From: Christensenellaceae bacterium
GTDB lineage: Bacteria; Bacillota; Clostridia; Christensenellales; DTU072
Length of the DNA: 20,481 nt
NCBI GenBank assembly: GCA_031260775.1
Contig: JAISKW010000187.1
Coordinates: 1-20,481, forward strand
Reading direction: 5' to 3'
Both the position numbers and the translations under genes were made by a program. Below, piece after piece: positions 14,070 to 20,481 of the stretch. The first letter of the stretch is position 1. Every line of letters begins with the position of its first letter. Below the pieces are notes generated by a model. The model did no database searches. It was not told where the DNA came from and saw nothing but the letters and a program-made list of their open reading frames with translations.

Positions 14070-15389
14070 CTATCCTTTGTATGTAGAAATAAGAAGCTTG
14101 AAGAAGTCTACGCCCTCGGGGAGTGCGGAAGCGTCCACATTTTCGTTGTCGGCGTGCATTTTGGACATCTGCTCGGAGGACAAACGGAACGGCGTAAACC
14201 TGAGCGCGCACGGCGATACGTTAAACATATAGCGGCAATCCGTCGCGCCGAATACGACATAAGGGATAACCGCGCAGTCCTTGTAAACCTGCTTTACGCA
14301 GTTTTCAACGAATTTGTAGCTTTCGGAGTTAATATCAACAACGGGTGTTGCATCGCGCGCCATTATGTTTTCGAACTCGATATCGTGCTTTTTTGCAAGC
14401 TTTTTGAACAACTTTTCGCCGTCCGCAACGGTAAAATGGCTTGCATAGCGCGTGTTCGCAACAACGTACGCCTCGTTAGGAATGACGTTCGGAAGCTCCG
14501 AGCCTCCCGCCATTGTAAACGTAATGGTCGTTGATAATAACGCCTTGAAAAACGGGTCTAATTTGGGTAAAATCGGCGTAATTATAGGTTTTAACAACTT
14601 AATGTGCTTCAAAACGAAGCTGACAATGCCGTTTGTCGCGCCGGAAATTCCACTTATCATCGCAACTACCTCTTTGGTCATTTTGGGCTTGAAATAGTTA
14701 TGCTTTGAAATATCGGTAATGAACGCCGAAAGCCGCTCGAACGGCGTGTTTTTCGGCGGCGTTGTGGTGTGTCCGCCGTGCGACTTCGCGGTGAATTTGT
14801 ACACGCCGAAGCCCTTTTCGATAATACCGATAGCCGCAACCGGCTTTTTTACCATCGAAAAAATGTCCGTTACGACCGCGCCGCCCTCGTCGATTACGAT
14901 TGCCGGCTTGATGCCGTTTTCTTGCAAATATTCTAAGATATGCGGCGTTCCCTCACCGGCGGCTTCCTCGTTGTCGGAGGAGGCGAAATACACGTCGGTT
15001 TCGGGCACAAACCCCTCGCCGATAAGCTCGTCAATCGCCTTTAGCGAAAGATAAACCGTGTTTTTGTCGTCTATTGCGCCGCGCCCCCAAATTTTGCCGT
15101 CCTTAATTTCGCCCGAAAACGGCGGAACGTCCCAACCTTCTTCGTTGACCGGCGCGCCGTCTTGGTGCCCCATAAGCATAAGAGGGTTCTTGTCGGTCTT
15201 GCCCTTCCATTTTATTAAAAGCGCGTTACCGAAAATCTTTTTGATTTCCGTTTGCGCCTTAATGTTCGGGAAAATTTCCCATAACACCTCGTGGAATTTT
15301 TCGAAATATACGGTGTCCGAAAGCACCGTTGTGGGAGTCTGAATCAGCCTCGCAAGTTCTTTTGCATAAGTAAGAGTTCTCTCGTCCAT
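14070..15389 (-). CDS. M20-family metallopeptidase (carboxypeptidase/dipeptidase type)
   Basis: 439 residues. The di-zinc ligand set of M20 is complete: GHQDGAPV (His and Asp), GRGAIDDK (bridging Asp), DNEEAAGEG (general base and ligand Glu), and near the C-terminus KMHADNENVD (final His). The SHGGHTTTPP segment marks the lid domain that supplies the dimerisation histidine. Length and motifs fit the Cps1/PM20D1-like branch that cuts C-terminal or N-acyl amino acids; substrate cannot be inferred. No signal peptide, so cytoplasmic. It starts 7 bases after the ATC-hydrolase-family gene and is probably co-transcribed with it. AAGGA is present 13 nt before the ATG, rather far for a ribosome site. 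Confidence 0.92.
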   Translation of the reverse strand: MDERTLTYAKELARLIQTPTTVLSDTVYFEKFHEVLWEIFPNIKAQTEIKKIFGNALLIKWKGKTDKNPLMLMGHQDGAPVNEEGWDVPPFSGEIKDGKIWGRGAIDDKNTVYLSLKAIDELIGEGFVPETDVYFASSDNEEAAGEGTPHILEYLQENGIKPAIVIDEGGAVVTDIFSMVKKPVAAIGIIEKGFGVYKFTAKSHGGHTTTPPKNTPFERLSAFITDISKHNYFKPKMTKEVVAMISGISGATNGIVSFVLKHIKLLKPIITPILPKLDPFFKALLSTTITFTMAGGSELPNVIPNEAYVVANTRYASHFTVADGEKLFKKLAKKHDIEFENIMARDATPVVDINSESYKFVENCVKQVYKDCAVIPYVVFGATDCRYMFNVSPCALRFTPFRLSSEQMSKMHADNENVDASALPEGVDFFKLLISTYKG

Positions 15390-15396
15390 GGTTTAA

Positions 15397-15900
15397 TTAA
15401 TCCTTTTTTGCTATGAATTGAATGTCGCAATAGCCGTCGCCGTCGGCAATGGTTTTGTTGATTACAAGCTCCGCGCCTTGGCTCTCGGCAAGTCCTCTGT
15501 CGCCGCACATAGCGGTGGCGCACAACTCTTTAATTTCCTCATCGGATAGCCCTATTTTTTGCCACGCCTTGACGAGGGGGCAATAATGGAAATTAAGTTT
15601 TAAGGCGTCGGGAGTAGACTCAACCACCTTCATTTCGAACATCCATTGAGTGGGACGGGTAAAAAGGGTTTTACGGAAACCGACAAGCCCGTTTTTCATG
15701 GTTTTCACCTTATGTAATTCCGCGCCCTGATAGCGACCGCAACGGTTAATCGCCGCGCCGGCGTATAACGACGGGTCAACCCCGAGTTTTTTTGCCTCGT
15801 CCACAAGGTAGTATAACCAAAGCGCACGGTGTTCGAGTTGTCCGCGAATGCCGCGGCATATAAAGTTCTTTAATTTTGCCTCATTAACAATGTTACTCAT
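15397..15900 (-). CDS. L-2-amino-thiazoline-4-carboxylic acid hydrolase family protein
   Basis: 167 residues from the ATG at 15900; an in-frame ATG at 15936 would add 12 hydrophobic residues across the operator and -10 region and is rejected. The C-terminal signature HYCPLVKAWQKIGLSDEEIKEL followed by CGDRGLAE is that of the ATC hydrolase family, which in Pseudomonas opens 2-amino-thiazoline-4-carboxylate toward cysteine. Many clostridial members are annotated by this domain only and their true substrates are unknown. Cytoplasmic. It leads an operon with the M20 peptidase gene and diverges from a flavodoxin gene. Confidence 0.8.
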   Translation of the reverse strand: MSNIVNEAKLKNFICRGIRGQLEHRALWLYYLVDEAKKLGVDPSLYAGAAINRCGRYQGAELHKVKTMKNGLVGFRKTLFTRPTQWMFEMKVVESTPDALKLNFHYCPLVKAWQKIGLSDEEIKELCATAMCGDRGLAESQGAELVINKTIADGDGYCDIQFIAKKD

Positions 15901-15908
15901 TACTATAT

Positions 15909-15925
15909 ATTGTATGTTATACAAT
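15909..15925. promoter_or_regulatory. Dyad operator overlapping the ATC-hydrolase promoter
   Basis: ATTGTAT-GTT-ATACAAT is a perfect 7-bp inverted repeat with a 3-base centre. On the minus strand its inner end contains TACAAT, 8 nt before the ATG at 15900, so the site would cover the -10 element and suits a repressor of TetR, MarR or GntR type. A second perfect palindrome, AACATATATGTT, lies at 15951-15962 in the same divergent spacer. Confidence 0.5.
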
Positions 15926-16010
15926 AAAAAGCGCAAATATGCTTATACCTAACATATATGTTTAGTATTTTTATTTTTAAGGTATTCTTTTATCGAACGG
16001 GCATAAGATA

Positions 16011-16016
16011 TATAAT
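16011..16016 (+). promoter_or_regulatory. Candidate -10 box of the flavodoxin gene (possibly leaderless)
   Basis: TATAAT followed by ACGGAT and the ATG at 16023. The predicted start of transcription is at the ATG. No Shine-Dalgarno sequence and no good -35 hexamer are seen. Confidence 0.45.
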
Positions 16017-16022
16017 ACGGAT

Positions 16023-16442
16023 ATGAGTACAGTAGTAGTATATTATTCATTTTCGGGCAAGACGAAAGCCGTTGCCGAAAAGGAAGCCGCGGCACTCGGC
16101 GCGGAGCTTATAGAAATAAAGGAAGTTAAAAAGCGTGGGATTTTGTCAGCGTTTTTGAGCGGCGCGCCAAAAGCAATCGGCGGAAAAGCCTCAAAGATTC
16201 TCCCTTTCGAAGCGGATTTTGCCTCTTATGAGCGCGTAATTTTAGCCTTTCCGATTTGGGCGGGCAATCCCGTGCCGGCGTTTAACGCGGTTGCTGAAAA
16301 AATCCCGAACGGAACAACGGTTGAATTAATATTCACCTCCGGCGGCGGCAACAGCGGCAAAACCAAACAAAAACTCACCGACCGCCTCGCAAAGCGCGAA
16401 ATTACAATCTCCGCCTTCACCGATATAAAAGCCGGGGTTTAA
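16023..16442 (+). CDS. Flavodoxin-family protein
   Basis: 139 residues, a compact flavodoxin fold. The N-terminal VVVYYSFSGKTKAVAE is the FMN phosphate-binding loop after the first strand, and AFPIWAGNPVPAFNAV (about 75-90) is the second FMN-contacting segment; the FTSGGGNSG stretch is the third. It would carry electrons or reduce small substrates in the cytosol; the partner is unknown. It is divergent from the ATC-hydrolase gene, with shared upstream DNA holding two palindromes, which hints at common control. It is followed after 96 bases by a DUF2156 gene on the same strand that seems to have its own promoter. Confidence 0.88.
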   Translation: MSTVVVYYSFSGKTKAVAEKEAAALGAELIEIKEVKKRGILSAFLSGAPKAIGGKASKILPFEADFASYERVILAFPIWAGNPVPAFNAVAEKIPNGTTVELIFTSGGGNSGKTKQKLTDRLAKREITISAFTDIKAGV

Positions 16443-16491
16443 TATTCGGCTAATTCTTCTCGTCAAGAGTTCCGCAACCACTTTTTCCTAT

Positions 16492-16520
16492 TTGTTTGCT
16501 ATATTCAAAAAGAGTACAAT
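16492..16520 (+). promoter_or_regulatory. Candidate sigma-A promoter of the DUF2156 gene
   Basis: TTGTTT (16492-16497), 17 nt, TACAAT (16515-16520). The spacing is ideal; the -35 matches only three of six. It would give a leader of about ten bases before the ATG at 16539. Confidence 0.35.
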
Positions 16521-16538
16521 ATAGATGCATACAAAAGT

Positions 16539-17444
16539 ATGCTTTTTCCTATGCTTAATTTTAAGCCGCTCGAACTTGATGACATACAAAAATTCCGCCC
16601 GTTTTTCCTAAATAATACGTTCGGTATTTGCGATTTTACCGTGGGCGGTTACTTTATGTGGGCGGAACACTACGGCTATTCCTGCGCCGTAAAAGACGGT
16701 TACCTTTTTACCCGAAGCATAAATATCGATAAAAAAGACGAAACCGTTTACCCTCTCCCCCTCCCGTTAAACGGCGGCGATATCGTTTCGGGCATCCGTC
16801 TTCTATTTGAAGAAATCGGCTCTGCGGCTACCGTAAACCCTGTTCCGGAAGCCGTTTTGCCGCAAATTCAAGCGGCTTTCCCTAATTGCAAAATCACCGG
16901 ATTATCCACGTGGTCGGACTATATTTACTCGGCAAAGGAACTCGCCACCCTCCCCGGGCACGCGTTCGCGTCGAAACGGAATTTGGTTATTAACTTTGAG
17001 GACAACTACCCCGACTTCGAATTTATAAACCTCACTCAAGCCAACGCCGCCGAGGTTATCGCCTACGAGGAAGAATGGGCGCGCTCGCGCGGGCACGAAT
17101 TCACCGCAATGCAACAGTACGAAAACGCACGAATCCGCGAAATTCTTGAAAATTTTACTTCTTACGGCTTTGTCGGCGGCATCTTAAAAGTGGAAGATAC
17201 CGTTTGCGGTTTCACTTGCGGTGAGGTCATCGGCGATACGCTCTTTTCGCATATCGAACGCGCGGACATCCACCGTAAAGGCTCTTATCAGGTTGTAAAT
17301 ATGAAATTTGCGCAAAAAATCCTCAAAGAATACGGTGTGAAATTCATTAACCGTGAGGATGACGCCGGCAGCGATGCCCTTAGGCAAGCCAAACAAAGCT
17401 ATAACCCCGTCAAAATGGGCAAGAAGTTTTCGGTTTCCTTTTAG
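16539..17444 (+). CDS. DUF2156 (phosphatidylglycerol lysyltransferase C-terminal domain-like) protein
   Basis: 301 residues, soluble, without the membrane domain of MprF. It consists of two GNAT-like halves as in the DUF2156 family; the SDYIYSAKELATLPGHAFASK motif (about 126-146) and the C-terminal INREDDAGSDALRQAKQSYNPV segment are family signatures. MprF relatives transfer an aminoacyl group from tRNA to lipid or peptide acceptors; for this stand-alone form the acceptor is unknown. An alternative start at 16551 (MLNFKPLE) is equally possible, as no ribosome site is seen. The gene overlaps the convergent M24 peptidase gene by 4 bases at the stop codons. Confidence 0.87.
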   Translation: MLFPMLNFKPLELDDIQKFRPFFLNNTFGICDFTVGGYFMWAEHYGYSCAVKDGYLFTRSINIDKKDETVYPLPLPLNGGDIVSGIRLLFEEIGSAATVNPVPEAVLPQIQAAFPNCKITGLSTWSDYIYSAKELATLPGHAFASKRNLVINFEDNYPDFEFINLTQANAAEVIAYEEEWARSRGHEFTAMQQYENARIREILENFTSYGFVGGILKVEDTVCGFTCGEVIGDTLFSHIERADIHRKGSYQVVNMKFAQKILKEYGVKFINREDDAGSDALRQAKQSYNPVKMGKKFSVSF

Positions 17445-18529
17445 ATAATCAGCAGCTCTTTCGGCGAATGCGTTAAATTAACCGTGCCCTTTTCGGTAAT
17501 AATCGCCATATCCTCAATCCTTATTCCGAATTTCCCCTCAAAATAAAGCCCGGGCTCGAAGGTTATTATATTGTTTACGGCAAGTTTTGAACTGTCGTTT
17601 GTACGGAAGCCCGGTTTTTCGTGGATTTCTACTCCCAAAGAATGCCCTAACGAGTGGGTAAAATGTTGGTCTGCACCGTTTTCTTTGAAAAAGTCAACAA
17701 CTTGATTCATTATATCGCAACCCCTTTTTTCGCCGGCTTTCGCCGTTTTGAGTGCGAGCTCTTGCGCCTCTAAAACCAATTTATATGCGGCTTTGAACTC
17801 CTCCGTTGCATAGCCGTAAACGAACGTCCTTGTCATATCCGAGCAATAGCCGTTGTATTTTGCGCCGAAGTCAATCAAAATACAATCGCCTTTTTTCAGT
17901 TTCCTGTCGGACGGATGTGCATGCGGCAACGCGGCGCGCTCCCCGAACGCCACGATTGTATCGAACGCGTTTTCCGCTCCGGCTTTGATGAACTCGCAAT
18001 CGATAAAGTTCTTAACGTCTTTCTCCGTGATGCCGTCCTTCAAAATTCCCTTGCCGTTACGCCCCGTTGTAATCTCCCAAAACACACGGTCGGTTATGCG
18101 TTGCGCCGACTTGATATTGTTAATTTCGGCTTCCGTTTTGACGCTTTTGGCTTCCGTAAACAGCTTTTCGCCTTTTGCAAGCTTCGGCTTGTCCGCGCCG
18201 AACACCGCTTTTAAGGCGGCGGAAATTTCGGTATATTCGCACTTTTTTACGCGTTCTTCCTCGTAAAATAATTTGCTCTTTCCGTCTATTTTCCCCTTTA
18301 ATACCGCAACCGCTTTACCGATATACGTTTCGCCTTTTACAATCGGAACGACCTCGTATCTTCCCTTGCCCGCCTCCGCCGCCTCGGTTGCGCAACGGCT
18401 GTCGGTCGCATAATACACCGTACCGCCGTATACAAGTGCCGCCGCATCCTCGTTTTTATAGCCGGTCAAGTAAAAAAGGTTGGGAAAACTTGTTACCAAA
18501 AACGCTTCGTTTTGCTTTAATTTAATCAT
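17441..18529 (-). CDS. M24-family Xaa-Pro aminopeptidase-like protein
   Basis: 362 residues: an N-terminal creatinase-like domain (about 1-125) and a C-terminal pita-bread domain. Metal ligands are all visible: Asp in LIDFGAKYNGYCSDMTRT (two aspartates), His in THSLGHSLGVEIHE, Glu in ITFEPGLY, and Glu in GIRIEDMA. Enzymes of this type remove an N-terminal residue before proline, in the cytosol. The ATG lies one base after the stop of the upstream flavoenzyme gene, so the two form an operon. The gene ends inside the stop codon of the convergent DUF2156 gene. The substrate could be other than Xaa-Pro peptides, since the family also includes prolidases. Confidence 0.93.
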   Translation of the reverse strand: MIKLKQNEAFLVTSFPNLFYLTGYKNEDAAALVYGGTVYYATDSRCATEAAEAGKGRYEVVPIVKGETYIGKAVAVLKGKIDGKSKLFYEEERVKKCEYTEISAALKAVFGADKPKLAKGEKLFTEAKSVKTEAEINNIKSAQRITDRVFWEITTGRNGKGILKDGITEKDVKNFIDCEFIKAGAENAFDTIVAFGERAALPHAHPSDRKLKKGDCILIDFGAKYNGYCSDMTRTFVYGYATEEFKAAYKLVLEAQELALKTAKAGEKRGCDIMNQVVDFFKENGADQHFTHSLGHSLGVEIHEKPGFRTNDSSKLAVNNIITFEPGLYFEGKFGIRIEDMAIITEKGTVNLTHSPKELLII

Positions 18530-18530
18530 T

Positions 18531-20481
18531 TTATATGGATGCGACTATGCTCTTAATTGCCGCATAAGCCGATTGCGTCGCATCTCCGATGCGTCCGATT
18601 TTTGCGCAATCGCCGATAGCATACACCCTTGAGTGTTTTTCCTTAAGCTCCGTAACAAGCGCGTCGTTCTTTTTTGCACCGAGAGAAAGCACTACGGCAT
18701 CACAATTAACGGTTTGTTCCTTTCCATCCTTAACGCCTTGCAAAACAACGCCGTCGTCGGTAATTTCCTTAAGCTTAACTCCCAAAACGAAACTGACGTT
18801 CCGCTCCTTAAGAGGGTTAAGCGCGTCGTCAACATTTTGGAAATACGCGCCTTTTGCGACGGTGTCGGTCATATCAACGATCGTAATTTCGTTTGTTTCT
18901 CCCAAAAATTCGGCGGTTTCAAGCCCGGTCAATCCGCTGCCGGCGAGCACAATTTTCTTGTCCGTAAGCGAAACACTGCCGTTTAATATGTCGGTGGTGG
19001 TGTACACGTTTTCGCGCTCATACCCCTTAATGAATGGCGGTTTTACCGCGTTCGCGCCGGTAGCGACGACCACGGCGTACGGATTTGCCGCAATTATTTT
19101 CGCGGCGGTTGCTTCCTCCCGTATTACGGTAAGCCCGAGCTGCTTTACCTTATTTGTTAAATCCTCTACCGCCCAAAGCAGTTTTTTCTTTGCGTCGGGC
19201 GCGGCGGCTAAGCACAACTGCCCACCGTTACCGCCTATTTTTTCGTAAATAATAACCTCAAAGCCGATTCGCCTTAACTCCGTTGCGGCATACAGTCCGG
19301 CAACGCCGCCGCCGACTACGACAACCGTCTTGCCGTCGCCTTTTTGCTCCCCTCGGGTCCTGTAATAGGACTTTTCGGAGCCCACGGTCGGGTTTAGTGC
19401 GCAAACTCCGTTCGTTAAATCGAACGCCTTGTCGTGCATATTTTCAAAGCAGTACAGGCATTGAATGCATCTTTTAACCGCCTTTTCGTGCCCTTCCTCC
19501 CACTTTTTGGGGAAGTGCGGGTCGGCTAAGAAGGGTCTGCCGAACGATACGAAATCCTGCGTGCCGTTTTGCAATTGCGTTTCGGCTTGCTCTTTACTCC
19601 TAATTAAGTTCGCGGCGATTACGGGGATTTTTACAACCTTTTTCACCTCGGCGGCAAGGTATGCCCTCCAGCCCGGCTCGAAGCTTACCGGCTCGAGCCA
19701 GTAGTTCATTGTGTCGTAGCTTGCGCTCGAAATATCAAGTGCATCAACGCCGGCAATTTCCAACGCTTTGCAGTATCTTAAACCCTCTTGAATGTCGTAG
19801 CCCTTGCCTTCTTGTCCGATTTTTGCGTACATTTCGTCCAAAGAAAGTCTTACGACTATCGGGAAGTCCTCTCCGCACCGCTCCCTGATTCCCGTAATGA
19901 TTCGGAAAATAAACCGCGCGCGGTTCTTTAATTCGCCTCCGAACTCATCGGTTCTTTGGTTCGTGACGGGGCTAATAAATTGTTGCAGTAAATATCCGTG
20001 CGCGCTATGGAGTTCCACACCGTCCGCGCCGCCTTTTTTGGCTCTTTCCGCGCCGGCGACGAACTGCCTAATCAGTTTTTCAATTTCGTTGTGCCGTAGC
20101 GCGCGAATCCGTCCTCCCGCAAAATTGGAGGTTGCGCACTTGCTCGGCGCGACGCTCCTAAATACCAAATTGTGCTTAATCATCGCTTTCGCGACGGGCA
20201 TTACTTTTAAGAGTAGTTTTTTGAAACCGGGTATGTACTTAACCGCCGCCGCCGTCACGGGCAGAATCCCGTTCATAAGCCCGACGTTTTGCCGCCCGGG
20301 GTGGTGTAATTGCACAAAAAGCTTCGCGCCGTGCTTGTGTACGGCATCGGTTAGCCTTTTAACGCCCTCGATATGCTCGTCCTTTGAAACGGCAAGCTGC
20401 ACGAAGGTCGCCGCTCCGCTTGTGTCGTTTACCCTTGTGATTTCGGTAATGATAAGCCCCGCGCCGCCCTTTGCGCGCTCC
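18531..20481 (-). CDS. Old-yellow-enzyme/2-enoate-reductase-type flavoprotein, N-terminus cut by window edge
   Basis: The frame is open from base 20480 to the stop at 18531, about 649 residues; the family has some 45 more at the N-terminus, so only the start is missing. Domain order is that of 2-enoate and 2,4-dienoyl-CoA reductases: an FMN TIM barrel with the active-site segment HSAHGYLLQQFISP and RTDEFGG; an iron-sulfur cluster motif CIQCLYC with a fourth Cys in CALNP; an FAD site VVVVGGGVAGLYAATELR; and an NAD(P)H site VLAGSGLTGLETAEFL. Such enzymes reduce activated C=C bonds in anaerobes (enoates, bile-acid intermediates, dienoyl-CoA); the substrate is not readable. The cluster spacing C-x2-C-x2-C differs from the C-x2-C-x3-C of E. 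coli FadH. It leads a two-gene unit with the M24 peptidase. Confidence 0.92.
   Translation of the reverse strand, partial: ERAKGGAGLIITEITRVNDTSGAATFVQLAVSKDEHIEGVKRLTDAVHKHGAKLFVQLHHPGRQNVGLMNGILPVTAAAVKYIPGFKKLLLKVMPVAKAMIKHNLVFRSVAPSKCATSNFAGGRIRALRHNEIEKLIRQFVAGAERAKKGGADGVELHSAHGYLLQQFISPVTNQRTDEFGGELKNRARFIFRIITGIRERCGEDFPIVVRLSLDEMYAKIGQEGKGYDIQEGLRYCKALEIAGVDALDISSASYDTMNYWLEPVSFEPGWRAYLAAEVKKVVKIPVIAANLIRSKEQAETQLQNGTQDFVSFGRPFLADPHFPKKWEEGHEKAVKRCIQCLYCFENMHDKAFDLTNGVCALNPTVGSEKSYYRTRGEQKGDGKTVVVVGGGVAGLYAATELRRIGFEVIIYEKIGGNGGQLCLAAAPDAKKKLLWAVEDLTNKVKQLGLTVIREEATAAKIIAANPYAVVVATGANAVKPPFIKGYERENVYTTTDILNGSVSLTDKKIVLAGSGLTGLETAEFLGETNEITIVDMTDTVAKGAYFQNVDDALNPLKERNVSFVLGVKLKEITDDGVVLQGVKDGKEQTVNCDAVVLSLGAKKNDALVTELKEKHSRVYAIGDCAKIGRIGDATQSAYAAIKSIVASI

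Noticed and set aside
15901..15936. Upstream ATG at 15936 for the ATC-hydrolase gene
   Set aside because: The added residues are encoded by the dyad and -10 region and do not resemble the family N-terminus.
16450..16495. Hairpin AATTCTT/AAGAGTT after the flavodoxin gene as terminator
   Set aside because: One G-U pair, AT-rich, and the T-run comes about 13 bases too late.
18589..19248. 219-residue plus-strand ORF
   Set aside because: Antisense to the NAD(P)- and FAD-binding part of the flavoenzyme; Ser/Phe-rich composition is typical of a shadow frame.

Overview
The window looks like a chromosomal segment of an uncultured, spore-forming, low-to-medium GC member of the Clostridia. The evidence is the gene content: Ger-type germination proteins, a SpoIIQ-like LytM protein, a SipL-like DUF3794/LysM protein, YunB, a GTP-type PEP carboxykinase and a short HisZ/HisG pair. 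I see no tRNA, rRNA, CRISPR array, phage gene or transposase. A more exact taxon cannot be read from the sequence.

Layout. (1) 1-4258, minus strand: a putative germination operon runs from a small charged ORF through an unrecognised multi-pass membrane protein and GerAC to GerAB. The N-terminal two-fifths or so of pckG follows and leaves the window at base 1. (2) 4259-4544: a 286-base gene-free spacer holding nested inverted repeats. (3) 4545-7691, minus: a tight operon hisZ-hisG-rnhB-tsaC/sua5. (4) 7793-14068, plus: a spoIIQ-like gene, a terminator, the unit lipoprotein-atpD-comF, a sipL-like gene, a terminator, and yunB. (5) 14070-15900, minus: an ATC-hydrolase-family protein followed by an M20 peptidase. 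(6) 16023-17444, plus: a flavodoxin and a DUF2156 protein. (7) 17441-20481, minus: an OYE/2-enoate-reductase-type flavoenzyme, cut by the window edge, followed by an M24 peptidase.

How the genes fit together. Three or four loci serve sporulation and germination: GerAB/GerAC in the spore inner membrane, SpoIIQ-like at the engulfment interface, SipL-like for coat attachment, and YunB. The rest is housekeeping or peptide and amino-acid metabolism: histidine initiation, t6A tRNA modification, RNase HII, gluconeogenesis, M20 and M24 peptidases, and a flavoenzyme.

Most worth a second look: a complete atpD with no other ATP synthase gene nearby, coupled to comF by a TTGA overlap; a gerAC-gerAB pair with no gerAA; a set of genes with a TATAAT-like box 6-7 nt before the start codon and no Shine-Dalgarno (possible leaderless mRNAs), whereas spoIIQ, sipL and yunB have clear ribosome sites; a small palindromic interspersed repeat in three intergenic regions; and two dyad operators upstream of pckG and of the ATC hydrolase.
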